DNA of 39,916 nucleotides from Paenibacillus silvestris (GTDB taxonomy: Bacteria; Bacillota; Bacilli; Paenibacillales; NBRC-103111): positions 79,359 through 119,274 of the forward strand of contig NZ_WTUZ01000005.1 in the NCBI RefSeq assembly GCF_009882985.1, given 5' to 3'. The notes under the pieces were generated by a model that saw only the letters and a program-made list of their open reading frames with translations, ran no database searches and had not been told where the DNA came from. Every line of letters starts with the position of its first letter. Position 1 is the stretch's first letter. Positions 24,755 to 32,829 of this stretch are shown one piece after another. The position numbers were made by a program, and so were the translations under genes.

Positions 24755-25834
24755 ATGCGTGACATTCATTTGGTTCCAGTTTCCTATTTCCCATCAGAAA
24801 ATCTTGAATTCCCCATGATTTCCAGTCTTCAGACCATTACACCGAATCAATTATTTTACGTAAGAAATCATTTTGAATACCCGCCAATTGATATAAACAC
24901 CTGGAACCTTTCAATTGAAGATTCCGTGGATCGATCAATTAAATTTACTTATTCTGATTTGATAAACATGAATAAGGTCACACTATCCGCTACACTAGAG
25001 TGTGCAGGAAACAAACGTTCGTTGTTTGAAAGAAAAGCGCAAGGTAACCAATTCATGCTAGGGGCGATAAGTAATGCCATTTGGGGAGGCGTCCGACTGA
25101 AAGATGTATTAGAACAAGCAGGAGTATCCCTAAGCGGGACTGAAATTGTTTTTGAGGGATTAGATTATGGTCAACGAAATGATATGGAGGAACACGTATT
25201 TTTTGAAAGAAGTCTACCTGTTGCCAAGGCGTTTCACCCGGATACGATATTGGCATATGAAATGAATGGTGAACCGCTCTCCATTAAACACGGTTTTCCA
25301 ATAAGACTGATTGTTCCTGGGTGGTATGCAGTTGCGTCTGTTAAATGGCTTCATAGGATCAGAGTCGTAGAACAGCCCTTCAAAGGACCTTTTCAAAGTA
25401 TAGATTATGTCATTCTAAAAAAAACAAACGACTACAAACATGCACTACCGTTATCACCTGTTTTAGTCAATTCGACGATAGCATCTCCTACAGAAGAGCA
25501 AGAGATGGCCGCTGGCACTAACGTGATAGAAGGCTATGCTTGGGCTGGCGAGCATTCTGTAACGAAAGTAGAAATTAGCACAGATGGCGGGAATCTCTGG
25601 AGTGAAGCAAACTTACTTGATCCTGATGTTCCCTATTCATGGAGGAGATGGTCTTTTTCGTGGAATCCACAAAATTCAGGTCCATACACAATTATGAGCA
25701 AAGCAACGAATGATCATGGAGATGTTCAACCACTAAAGGCTGAATGGAATGTAAAAGGTTATCAAAATAACTCCATCCACGCCGTAAATGTTCATGTAAT
25801 AACCTCTAACTTGGTTAATTCAATCTTGAACTAA
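24755..25834 (+). CDS. Sulfite-oxidase-family molybdopterin oxidoreductase
   Basis: A 359-aa enzyme with an N-terminal molybdopterin domain (~25-215) and a C-terminal Mo-co dimerisation domain (~235-345; GYAWAGEHSVTKVEISTDGG, WRRWSFSWNPQ). The Mo-ligating cysteine is C83 in LECAGNKRS; substrate-pocket text WGGVRLKDVLEQAGV and GFPIRLIVPGWYAVASVKWL is typical. There is no Tat signal, heme domain or partner cytochrome, so it appears to be a cytoplasmic member, unlike SorA/SoxC. I prefer ATG 24755 because GAGGTGG lies 8 bases upstream; a GTG at 24743 also opens the frame. Substrate unknown (sulfite or another sulfoxide or N-oxide type compound). Monocistronic. Confidence 0.9.
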   Translation: MRDIHLVPVSYFPSENLEFPMISSLQTITPNQLFYVRNHFEYPPIDINTWNLSIEDSVDRSIKFTYSDLINMNKVTLSATLECAGNKRSLFERKAQGNQFMLGAISNAIWGGVRLKDVLEQAGVSLSGTEIVFEGLDYGQRNDMEEHVFFERSLPVAKAFHPDTILAYEMNGEPLSIKHGFPIRLIVPGWYAVASVKWLHRIRVVEQPFKGPFQSIDYVILKKTNDYKHALPLSPVLVNSTIASPTEEQEMAAGTNVIEGYAWAGEHSVTKVEISTDGGNLWSEANLLDPDVPYSWRRWSFSWNPQNSGPYTIMSKATNDHGDVQPLKAEWNVKGYQNNSIHAVNVHVITSNLVNSILN

Positions 25835-25852
25835 CCTACTCGTTAACGGGGT

Positions 25853-25879
25853 AAGGGCTGCCATGCGGCAGCCCTTTAC
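25853..25879 (+). terminator. Rho-independent terminator of the molybdoenzyme gene
   Basis: AAGGGCTGCC-ATGC-GGCAGCCCTT is a perfect 10-bp stem, followed by TACTGTTT. Confidence 0.8.
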
Positions 25880-25952
25880 TGTTTAACTATCTGTACGTTT
25901 AGTACAACGGTTTATTCACTTTATTTTCCCTACTGTCTGGTGCGAATAGCAT

Positions 25953-26558
25953 TTAATTTATTTTTGCACCGTGTGAAAGTGTAAACAACACGGCTTGCTC
26001 TGCATCCATTCGCAACCCCTTGAGTGTGAAGGATTTGAAATCCACACCATCCATTTTAGCGCCCCTTACATCGGCTCCCTGTAATTTCGCTCTAGCTAGC
26101 ATTGTTCTCGTAAGATTACAATTTCTTAAGTCAGCTTTTTCTAAATTTGCTTCGGTTAAGTCAGATTCATTAAATTTAATTCCTCGCAAATCTTGCTTAG
26201 CTAGTCTGGCATTTCTCAAATTTGTATAAGACCAATCCCCTTGGAATATGGTGATGCCATCCATATTGGCACTGGAAAAATCGGAGCCCGTCATTTTGCA
26301 GTTTTCAAACTTCGACACAAACAGATTGGCCTCGGCAAAGTTGCAATTCTCAAACGCAGATTCTTTATGTACGGAGCTATTTAACGAGGCACCCCGAAAA
26401 TTACATTCAACGAAACGGCAGTTTCTCGTTGTAATCTCCTCTAACGATCCGTTAGCAAATGTGCAACGATGAAAAGTGCAACCTATTAACTCACCATACC
26501 TCAAATCTTGATTACAAAAGTCTATACCTTCATAATTTTGATTGATATGCTCGAACAT
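25953..26558 (-). CDS. Pentapeptide-repeat protein, Qnr-like
   Basis: A 201-aa right-handed beta-helix protein made of A(D/N)LXX repeats from about residue 10 to 180 (YGELIGCTF, FRGASLNSS, FAEANLFVS, SDLTEANLEKADLRNCNL, ARAKLQGADVRGAKMDG). It ends LKGLRMDAEQAVLFTLSHG, the C-terminal module of Qnr-type proteins, which mimic DNA and protect gyrase and topoisomerase IV from quinolones. Length is close to Qnr (~215 aa). GGAGGAG lies just before the ATG. A MarR-type palindrome sits 20-40 bases upstream, between this gene and the MarR gene, so it is probably induced when MarR releases DNA. Whether it protects gyrase or has another role is untested. Confidence 0.82.
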   Translation of the reverse strand: MFEHINQNYEGIDFCNQDLRYGELIGCTFHRCTFANGSLEEITTRNCRFVECNFRGASLNSSVHKESAFENCNFAEANLFVSKFENCKMTGSDFSSANMDGITIFQGDWSYTNLRNARLAKQDLRGIKFNESDLTEANLEKADLRNCNLTRTMLARAKLQGADVRGAKMDGVDFKSFTLKGLRMDAEQAVLFTLSHGAKIN

Positions 26559-26576
26559 GATACTCCTCCTTTTCCG

Positions 26577-26596
26577 ATAGTTGATGAGTCAACTAT
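26577..26596. promoter_or_regulatory. Palindromic operator ATAGTTG-N6-CAACTAT (site 1)
   Basis: A perfect 7-6-7 inverted repeat in the 52-base gap between the MarR stop and the pentapeptide-repeat start. The same arms recur at 27068-27087 before the MarR gene. This is the expected size and symmetry for a MarR dimer. Confidence 0.8.
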
Positions 26597-26610
26597 TGGG
26601 TATACGCAAA

Positions 26611-27033
26611 TCATTTTTTCATATTACTTCGCATCTTATTTAGAAGCCTGCGTAATTCATTCATTTCTTCAAGTGAAAAGCCTGTTTCAAGTACATCAAT
26701 GGTTCCTGAAATACAAGGTATTACATTAGTAGCTAGGCTCTTACCTTTATCTGTTAATGATACTTTAAAGTAACGACGGTCATTACTATTAGTAATTCTA
26801 TGCATTAGACCTTTAGTTTCAAGGCTCACAATCATCCGAGTGATGCTTGATTTATCTTTTCTTAAAGCGAAAGCTATCTCACCCTGAGACAACCCATCTC
26901 GTTCATTGAGCAAGACAATGATAAAGGCTTGTTCAGGCGTAATATCATACGGAGCTAAGCTTTTGGTCATGTGCATAGATATCTCTAATTTGGCATCATG
27001 AATTAAGACAGCAATATTTTCGAGTAAATCCAT
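26611..27033 (-). CDS. MarR-family transcriptional regulator
   Basis: A 140-aa winged-helix protein with typical MarR wording: YDITPEQAFIIVLLNERDGL, SQGEIAFALRKDKSSITRMI (recognition helix), SLETKGLMHRITNSNDRRYF (wing with D-R-R), then the C-terminal dimerisation helix. It is followed 52 bases downstream by the Qnr-like pentapeptide gene. An identical palindrome lies before each of the two genes, so MarR should repress both itself and the pentapeptide gene. It is divergent from an MFS exporter whose -10 region contains one similar half-site (ATAGTTA). The ribosome site is weak (GGGATG). Confidence 0.9.
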   Translation of the reverse strand: MDLLENIAVLIHDAKLEISMHMTKSLAPYDITPEQAFIIVLLNERDGLSQGEIAFALRKDKSSITRMIVSLETKGLMHRITNSNDRRYFKVSLTDKGKSLATNVIPCISGTIDVLETGFSLEEMNELRRLLNKMRSNMKK

Positions 27034-27056
27034 TTTGTAATCACATCCCAGAAAAG

Positions 27057-27083
27057 ACTATACCAAAATAGTTGTTGCGTCAA
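27057..27083 (-). promoter_or_regulatory. Promoter of the MarR gene
   Basis: On the minus strand TTGACG (27078-27083) and TATAGT (27057-27062) are separated by 15 bases, and TGG before the -10 gives an extended -10. The -35 lies inside the operator. Confidence 0.5.
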
Positions 27084-27087
27084 CTAT
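27068..27087. promoter_or_regulatory. Palindromic operator ATAGTTG-N6-CAACTAT (site 2)
   Basis: The arms are identical to site 1 and cover the -35 of the MarR promoter, as expected for autorepression. Confidence 0.8.
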
Positions 27088-27140
27088 AATTATCGTGCAA
27101 ATTTACAAAGCTAATTCGTAAGTCCTTACGAAAAAAAATC

Positions 27141-27169
27141 TTGACGATCTACGTATACAATTATATAGT
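27141..27169 (+). promoter_or_regulatory. Promoter of the MFS exporter gene
   Basis: TTGACG, a 17-base spacer and TATAGT. The -10 overlaps ATAGTTA, one imperfect half of the MarR palindrome. A ~180-base leader follows before the gene start. Confidence 0.5.
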
Positions 27170-27352
27170 TAGACAAGCGTCGAAGTGATGTGACGGAAAG
27201 GGGGCTGGATCGCTTGATCTGGCATTAGTAAACATGCAGCATTAGTTAAAAATATAAATACCTGGCTTCAGTGACAGAGCCATAATGGCTGAATTTATAT
27301 ATCCCTACTTTTCTATTTATTTAGTGCTTCATATCTTACATTTGGAGTTGAT

Positions 27353-28531
27353 ATGCTCGTGATAAAGTCAAAAGCTTTTATTATTCTTATTCTTGCCTTT
27401 GGGATTTTCGGAATTATCAATACAGAAATGGGTGTCATTGGTATTTTACCGCAACTCGCCCAATATTATGATATCAGCGTTTCGACAGCAGGTTTGCTCG
27501 TAAGTCTATTTGCACTAGCTGTAGCAATTTCCGGGCCGTTCTTACCCCTTCTTTTTTCAGGTATGAATCGAAAGAAGGCAATGCTCCTTGTTATCGGTAT
27601 TTTCATCATCGGTAATATCGTTTCTATATTTGCACCTAACTTTACAGTTGCTTTAATAGCCCGAATAGTACCTGCTTTCTTGCATCCGGTGTACTTCTCA
27701 TTAGCCTTTACAGCTGCTGCCTCCTCAGTTAGTCAGGACCAAGCACCAAAGGCTATCGGAAAAGTATTTATGGGTGTAACAGCCGGTATGGTAATTGGTA
27801 TTCCAATCACATCATTTATCGCAAATGTATCTACTCTTCAACTTGCTTTACTGTTCTTTGCCATCGTAAATATCATAACATTCCTAGCAATTCTGTTTTT
27901 TGTTCCTTCGATGCCTGTTAAGGAAAAAATGTCATACGGTTCTCAAGTGAGCGTCTTGAAAAAACCTGTTCTTTGGATGGCCATCTTTTCAGCAATTTTC
28001 ATTCTCTCTGGGATGTATGCAGCCTACAGTTTCTTTGCTGAGTACCTTGAGTCCGTTACAGGAATGTCTGGTGGATTGATTAGTCTGATGTTAGTGCTTT
28101 TCGGGTTGACAGGTGTAGCGGGCAACTTGCTCGCAGGTAAATTGATTACTAATCATGCATTGAAAACAGTGGTCGTATTTCCAATTATTTTCGGTGTGCT
28201 TTATCTCATCGTGTATTTGCTGGGAAGCTTTACCGTTCCAATGGTTATTCTGATTGCGTTATGGGGCGTCTTGTTCACCTTTGGGCTTAACATCTCTCAG
28301 TACATGATTACATCTTCAGCACCTGAGGCACCTGACTTTTCTAATGGACTTTTTGTCGCATTTGCTAACTTGGGTGTAACGATTGGAACAATTGTCGGTG
28401 GGGCTTTCATATCTGGAATGGGCACTCAAAGTGTTATGTGGTCTGCTCTGTTGTTCCTGACACTAGGTTTTGTCGCCGTACTATTCTTTGTGCCATTAGC
28501 TCGGAAAGACTACAAGCGTATAGCTAATTAA
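27353..28531 (+). CDS. MFS transporter, DHA1 (AraJ/YdhP-like) family
   Basis: A 392-aa, 12-segment transporter. The start IFGIINTEMGVIGILPQLAQ is the D/E-x-x-x-x-G-x-x-P pattern of drug or sugar-efflux DHA1 members; GIPITSFI and the central loop after segment 6 fit. GGAG lies 5 bases before the ATG. It is transcribed away from the MarR gene across a 319-base gap, and its -10 contains a half operator, so weak MarR control is possible. Together with the Qnr-like gene it would combine efflux and target protection, but the substrate is not known. Confidence 0.9.
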   Translation: MLVIKSKAFIILILAFGIFGIINTEMGVIGILPQLAQYYDISVSTAGLLVSLFALAVAISGPFLPLLFSGMNRKKAMLLVIGIFIIGNIVSIFAPNFTVALIARIVPAFLHPVYFSLAFTAAASSVSQDQAPKAIGKVFMGVTAGMVIGIPITSFIANVSTLQLALLFFAIVNIITFLAILFFVPSMPVKEKMSYGSQVSVLKKPVLWMAIFSAIFILSGMYAAYSFFAEYLESVTGMSGGLISLMLVLFGLTGVAGNLLAGKLITNHALKTVVVFPIIFGVLYLIVYLLGSFTVPMVILIALWGVLFTFGLNISQYMITSSAPEAPDFSNGLFVAFANLGVTIGTIVGGAFISGMGTQSVMWSALLFLTLGFVAVLFFVPLARKDYKRIAN

Positions 28532-28552
28532 TTCTTATTCCTTTTAAAATGG

Positions 28553-28622
28553 ACAGCTCCTCTAGCAAAAACTAAAGAGATTCAATATCTCTTCAATTTT
28601 TGCTAAACGGAGCTGTTTATTT
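28553..28622. terminator. Long near-perfect hairpin, terminator of the MFS gene
   Basis: ACAGCTCC/GGAGCTGT (8 bp), TAGCAAAAA/TTTTTGCTA (9 bp) and AAGAGAT/ATCTCTT (7 bp) nest within 64 bases around a TCAAT loop, followed by TTATTTTA. It is longer than most terminators; a small palindromic element is an alternative reading. The following 28623-28848 is AT-rich and contains the ArsR promoter region. Confidence 0.65.
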
Positions 28623-28848
28623 TACTATTTCTAGATTAAACTACAATATACATCATTTCTATTCTTGTGCAAGATCAATGATAATATTCAATTAACAACA
28701 GCTATTTTAATTCCAAGTTTATTATTTCTGACTGTTTTCTAATCAATGATCATTTATGTTATATTAAAATAATAAACTAAAAATTCATGAATTTACGGAA
28801 GATGATATAAGTCCGCTACCCAACGATCTTGAAAGGAGATAAATTAGA

Positions 28849-29139
28849 ATGACAGTGCTGACAGATCAACAATTTTCGAGAGTCTCCCGTGCTCTGGCAG
28901 AACCGCGACGTCTTCAAATGCTTAAAGAAATTGCAAAATCAAAGGATCCATTTCCGTGCGGTATCTTTCTTCAAACTCACCCAGTGAGTGCTGCAACTAT
29001 TTCCCACCACCTTAAAGAGTTAGAAACAGCAGGTTTGGTTCAAAGCATACGCGAAGGAAAGTTCATGAGCTTAGTGTTCCAACCTGACGTATTAAATGCT
29101 TATCTTGAGCAGCTTTCTAGTATTATTCCCACGAACTGA
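28849..29139 (+). CDS. ArsR-family transcriptional regulator
   Basis: A 96-aa winged helix-turn-helix protein: SRALAEPRRLQMLKEIA, HPVSAATISHHLKELETAGL (recognition helix) and VQSIREGKFMSLVFQ (wing). The metal-binding ELCVCD motif of ArsR/SmtB sensors is absent; only C37 is present in FPCGIF. It may sense a non-metal signal, such as redox or an organic ligand. GAAAGGAG lies 10 bases before the ATG. No live target gene follows on the same strand; a short open stretch after the stop may be a remnant of one. Confidence 0.88.
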   Translation: MTVLTDQQFSRVSRALAEPRRLQMLKEIAKSKDPFPCGIFLQTHPVSAATISHHLKELETAGLVQSIREGKFMSLVFQPDVLNAYLEQLSSIIPTN

Positions 29140-29149
29140 GTACTGTTTT

Positions 29150-29296
29150 ACCAGCTCAGAACTAAGAATCAAATAAAGAGTGACATCCGAAAATCCATCG
29201 TCGTTCCAGACTATGGTTTCTTTGCTTTAAGTGATGTTGACGGAGAAATCCAACAAAGAGATTCAGTCTCCCCCTTTGTTCGGATCGTACTCCGTT
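29150..29296 (+). pseudogene. Possible remnant of a VOC-like gene after the ArsR gene
   Basis: A plus-strand frame, open since just after the ArsR stop, reads KSIVVPDYGFFALSDVDGEI before a stop near 29296. The V-P-x-x-G-x-F-A-x-x-x-D-x-x-G pattern is reminiscent of the end of glyoxalase/VOC proteins. There is no start codon and it overlaps the convergent gene, so this is weak. Confidence 0.22.
29252..29282 (-). terminator. Weak hairpin at the end of the fourth ger-locus gene
   Basis: On the minus strand AACAAA...GAGA-CTGAA-TCTC-TTTGTT forms a stem that includes the last codons and the stop. The following sequence is only moderately T-rich. Confidence 0.3.
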
Positions 29297-30528
29297 AGTC
29301 CAAGCGCTTTATTGTTCCATAATATTTCCTTTATCTGATTATCATTTGTCGAACCACATCGTATCATCATGACTACCTCTGTGGCTCTTGTTCTTCCGAA
29401 CAAATCAAGTGAAGGCAACTTTTTTATCACTACCCACTTAACTAAGAAACCGAGTACTCCACCTCCTACCAATCCATATAACGCCCATAGAATAGGTCCC
29501 TGTTTGAGAACAAAGCCGTATATGCCCCCAAGGAGCATACAAATTGACCCTAAGATCGTGGCAAGATCGACAAAGCTAACTCCATCTGAGTAATGCGCGT
29601 TATCGAATAGCTTTTTCTTTTCATTACGGACTCGAAGCGGCAATGCAAACATGTCCGATTTCTCAACACCAATCTGTTCAAGTTCGGTTAAGGCTAGTTC
29701 GATTGCAGTCGAGTGCTCGAAAGAGGCAACGATATACATTGTTTTCCCCCCTGCCCTGACTGGAAGTGGTATGTCGAAAGCTGTACTTTGGTATTCGGAA
29801 CGTAAAAACTGCGATTGAGCGATCTTAAATTGAAAGTTCGTAATGACGGCCTGCGAATATGCGAAATACACATATCCTCCGTAGATTGAAGGAATAAACA
29901 AATACCATTGTGGGTCTAATATCGTTTTCGCTTTTTCAAAATTGCCAATGCACGTGTAGTAAACTCCGACATAAAACCTTGAGAATCCTATCGTTATTAC
30001 CCAACTAACTATGCTAAAAAAGAAGGAGATTAGATGGTTTAAATACAAAGAACCAAGACCGGGCATAATCATTTCCCAATAAGTAGCTGTAATAGGACTT
30101 ACCTTGTTCAAGGTATTTATACTAAAAGAGGATGCCTTGGTCGTCTTCGTCAAAGTTGTAGTCCGAAAAGATAACACGTAATTATTGTTCATATCTACAC
30201 ATCTGCGGTATGAATCGAACATTGTAAACACGTACACACCAATGTAGAGATAGAAAAAACGAAGATCAATAACGTCAATTGCTGTTTGGAAATCACCTAA
30301 CATTGACAAGTAAATGGCTTTGTTTACTTTTGCGAGGTTATTGACTGTGAATTCGAAGATAATGAGCGAATACCCGATAAGTGGATAGTTGATCATACAA
30401 TGCCCGTAGCCCGGGAAGGCTGCAGACCACCAAAGTGGGATCCACGGATTAAGTGGGTATTCAATACTCGAATTAGATGGAATGCTATGCATCAAATGGG
30501 AATAGCGTTTGGTTAGTTGTTGTGACAA
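29263..30528 (-). CDS. Uncharacterised membrane protein with tandem duplicated unit, ger locus
   Basis: A 421-aa protein. Two ~88-residue units follow each other: residues ~27-113 and ~144-230. Each has a P-G-x-G turn (39-42 and 156-159), then hydrophobic segments, then G-(D/N)-F exactly 39 residues later (78 and 195), then another segment. The turn resembles that of small TM2-like proteins. The C-terminal part (~265-421) has a soluble stretch MYIVASFEHSTAIELALTEL, a two-segment glycine-rich hairpin (ILGSICMLLGGIYGF, LWALYGLVGGGVLGFLV) and a polar tail. Start is TTG at 30528 with GGGG 9 bases upstream. It lies 111 bases downstream of the C gene of ger operon 2, so it may be a receptor accessory. 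I do not recognise the family. Confidence 0.75.
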   Translation of the reverse strand: MSQQLTKRYSHLMHSIPSNSSIEYPLNPWIPLWWSAAFPGYGHCMINYPLIGYSLIIFEFTVNNLAKVNKAIYLSMLGDFQTAIDVIDLRFFYLYIGVYVFTMFDSYRRCVDMNNNYVLSFRTTTLTKTTKASSFSINTLNKVSPITATYWEMIMPGLGSLYLNHLISFFFSIVSWVITIGFSRFYVGVYYTCIGNFEKAKTILDPQWYLFIPSIYGGYVYFAYSQAVITNFQFKIAQSQFLRSEYQSTAFDIPLPVRAGGKTMYIVASFEHSTAIELALTELEQIGVEKSDMFALPLRVRNEKKKLFDNAHYSDGVSFVDLATILGSICMLLGGIYGFVLKQGPILWALYGLVGGGVLGFLVKWVVIKKLPSLDLFGRTRATEVVMMIRCGSTNDNQIKEILWNNKALGLTEYDPNKGGD

Positions 30529-30639
30529 GTTTATTTACCCCGATTAGGATCTATTTGTACCTTTTCAGTATGGATGGAACCACTGATTTTTATTCCCAAG
30601 TTATGAGATAAACAGATTCTAATGGTGTTAAGGACATTT

Positions 30640-31716
30640 TTATTTCTTGATTCCCATTTCCTTAAGATTAACCGCAACATTCAACTGAACGTTCAAGGTT
30701 CGATAGCCTTCTTCCCATTCAACTTCATTCCAATTTCTCGTTCTACTCCTTACAAAATCCCCCAACCCGAGCGGGTCGATCCCTTCCTTTTTAAATGAGT
30801 CAATGAGCTGCATTCCTGTTGTTGTAATTTCATTTTCTAGCCCCTTCTTTATGGCCTGCAAATCTTGACTTGGAGAATAATCACTTCTCGATTCATTAAT
30901 TTCACCTTTCATATAAAGGTTAATAATCACATTCTCAGCGTTTTTATCATTGCTGACTCGATAGTGTACTTTAGTATTGCTACTTCTAACTGTAACATAA
31001 GATTCATCGTCAAGTTTTACTTCACAGCTCACTTGATTTGCATTTTTTTTAAGAAGTTTCATGAGTCCCATTTCTTTCTCATTTATGGATCGCACATATT
31101 TATCATCCTTAAATAAAGCTAACCCGGAGATGATAACGTGATCGTTTTCCAATTTAAGAAGCGGCAAGAAAGGGTCCATTCCTTTGCTCGAAAGGGCGTA
31201 TTCAAACTCGTGGAGATTTTGTTTGAGGAGCAATCCACTTCTCGTGTTCGAATTGAGTAAATTGAATAAGAACATCCCTTTTTCCTCATCAGGACTAAAA
31301 TTCGCTCGGAGCATTGTTTTTGCATCTCCATCAACCACTGCCAAGAACATTCTACGTGAGGCCTGAGCGTCCCGTAACGCAACATCTATTTCCTTGACCA
31401 AGCCTTTTTCCGCCAAATCTTTTCCAAACAATATCACGGAAAGTTTTCCCGGATTAATAGGTCTTGTTAATTGAAAGTCCATAATCTCTTTGATATTCAC
31501 ACTCGTGTGAGCAACTTTCGAGAGCAATTGGTTTGAGATGGAGTCAGGTTTTTTGGATAGAACCTTGGGCGCAGCTATTGTGAATTCGATTTGATTATTG
31601 GTTGCATCATCGAAAGCACAAACAATAAACAAGGTGATTCTGTCTATAATTTGTTGTTTCACACACGCAGTTAATAGGAGGCATGTAACCAATAGCAAGA
31701 AAAGACATCGATTCAT
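30640..31716 (-). CDS. Spore germinant receptor lipoprotein C (GerAC family), operon 2
   Basis: A 358-aa GerC-family lipoprotein. The signal peptide ends in L-L-T-A-C18; the mature part follows the family (ITLFIVCAFD, KLSVILFGKDLAEKGL, DAQASRRMFLAVVDG, LPLLKLENDHVIISGLALF). The C-terminal domain ends with NVQLNVAVNLKEMG, as expected. It overlaps the B gene stop by 4 bases (ATGA). The WD pair after the lipid cysteine seen in operon 1 is not present here. The protein is anchored to the outer face of the spore inner membrane. Confidence 0.9.
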   Translation of the reverse strand: MNRCLFLLLVTCLLLTACVKQQIIDRITLFIVCAFDDATNNQIEFTIAAPKVLSKKPDSISNQLLSKVAHTSVNIKEIMDFQLTRPINPGKLSVILFGKDLAEKGLVKEIDVALRDAQASRRMFLAVVDGDAKTMLRANFSPDEEKGMFLFNLLNSNTRSGLLLKQNLHEFEYALSSKGMDPFLPLLKLENDHVIISGLALFKDDKYVRSINEKEMGLMKLLKKNANQVSCEVKLDDESYVTVRSSNTKVHYRVSNDKNAENVIINLYMKGEINESRSDYSPSQDLQAIKKGLENEITTTGMQLIDSFKKEGIDPLGLGDFVRSRTRNWNEVEWEEGYRTLNVQLNVAVNLKEMGIKK

Positions 31717-32801
31717 ACCACTCTTCTCACTTTCATTCTGATCATATCGACAATATACAGAAATGGGATGTAAGTAAATATCAAGTAGAATCCTATTTTT
31801 GATAAAAGGGTTCTAACTTCTTCAATGCTGTTGTGATCTGGGATCAGGCATACTGCAAGAAAGACAAGAATTAAAAATATAGGCAAAACAGTCGAACGCT
31901 TAACAATGAACATGATATTCATGATTCGGGTTGAAGCCCAAAGATTTAAACATATGACAGGAAAAAAAGCGAAAATCAAAGAAGCGGCACCAATAAACTC
32001 AATATGTTCAATAAAAGGAAACCTCACAAATTTATAGCTAGATAATTCGGGCCAAATTTCTGTTGATAATTGATGAGGCTTAAACAATAACACCAATGAA
32101 AGAATGATAATAAGATAAAACATCGTTGTGAGAATATTGGCTAAATGAGCCCATTTCTGCGATTTTTGTGGTGTTTTAATGAACATGTAAATGAAAAAGA
32201 GCATCTCCACGCCAAAGTATGGAAATGTCATTTCCTTCGCTGCTTTAAGGATACTGATCGTTGAATGATCCAGCATAGGCAATAAATTGTTAAATTGAAA
32301 AAAGGGCATCGCAAATACCAAAGAAAAAATAAGAAGATGTTGTACCAAGCTAATCATAGAAATACCGACGATTATTCGGAAACCTCCTGCCACGCAGTAA
32401 TATACAAGTAGAAGTAAAATTAAAGCCAGTGACCATGTTCTAATATCAGGAAACACCCATACTTGTACAATTTCTATAAATAGTCGCAATTGATAAATGG
32501 AACCTAGCAGAAAAAAAACGATAAAAATAAAATTCAGAATACTACCGACCCATTTACCGAAAATTTGAAGATGAGCGTGGATAAGATCAGTTTCATTACG
32601 GTTGAGGATTCCATAAATCATCCAAATAACGACATGTATGCTGAGACCACAAAGGAGGACTGATATCCAAGCATCTTGACCGGCCCATTGAATTGGCTTG
32701 ATAGCCATAGAGAGATAGCTGACTCCGAGCTGCATCGAATGAATCAATATGGAAATCAGAAACGGCGAAACGGTTAACCGTTCATTTACCGATGGTTTCA
32801 A
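31713..32801 (-). CDS. Spore germinant receptor subunit B (GerAB family), operon 2
   Basis: A 362-aa permease-like membrane protein with about 10 segments. Family signs: VSPFLISILIHSMQLG, IQWAGQDAWISVLLCG (the G-x-D-A-W-I motif, shared with operon 1 as RDAWISV), and VEMLFFIYMFIKTPQK. The start is TTG at 32801 with GGGAG about 10 bases upstream. It lies 28 bases after the A gene and overlaps the C gene by 4, giving canonical order A-B-C. It takes part in germinant recognition in the spore inner membrane. Confidence 0.92.
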   Translation of the reverse strand: MKPSVNERLTVSPFLISILIHSMQLGVSYLSMAIKPIQWAGQDAWISVLLCGLSIHVVIWMIYGILNRNETDLIHAHLQIFGKWVGSILNFIFIVFFLLGSIYQLRLFIEIVQVWVFPDIRTWSLALILLLLVYYCVAGGFRIIVGISMISLVQHLLIFSLVFAMPFFQFNNLLPMLDHSTISILKAAKEMTFPYFGVEMLFFIYMFIKTPQKSQKWAHLANILTTMFYLIIILSLVLLFKPHQLSTEIWPELSSYKFVRFPFIEHIEFIGAASLIFAFFPVICLNLWASTRIMNIMFIVKRSTVLPIFLILVFLAVCLIPDHNSIEEVRTLLSKIGFYLIFTYIPFLYIVDMIRMKVRRVV

Positions 32802-32829
32802 CTGTCTACCACTCCCAGTATTTGTTTTT

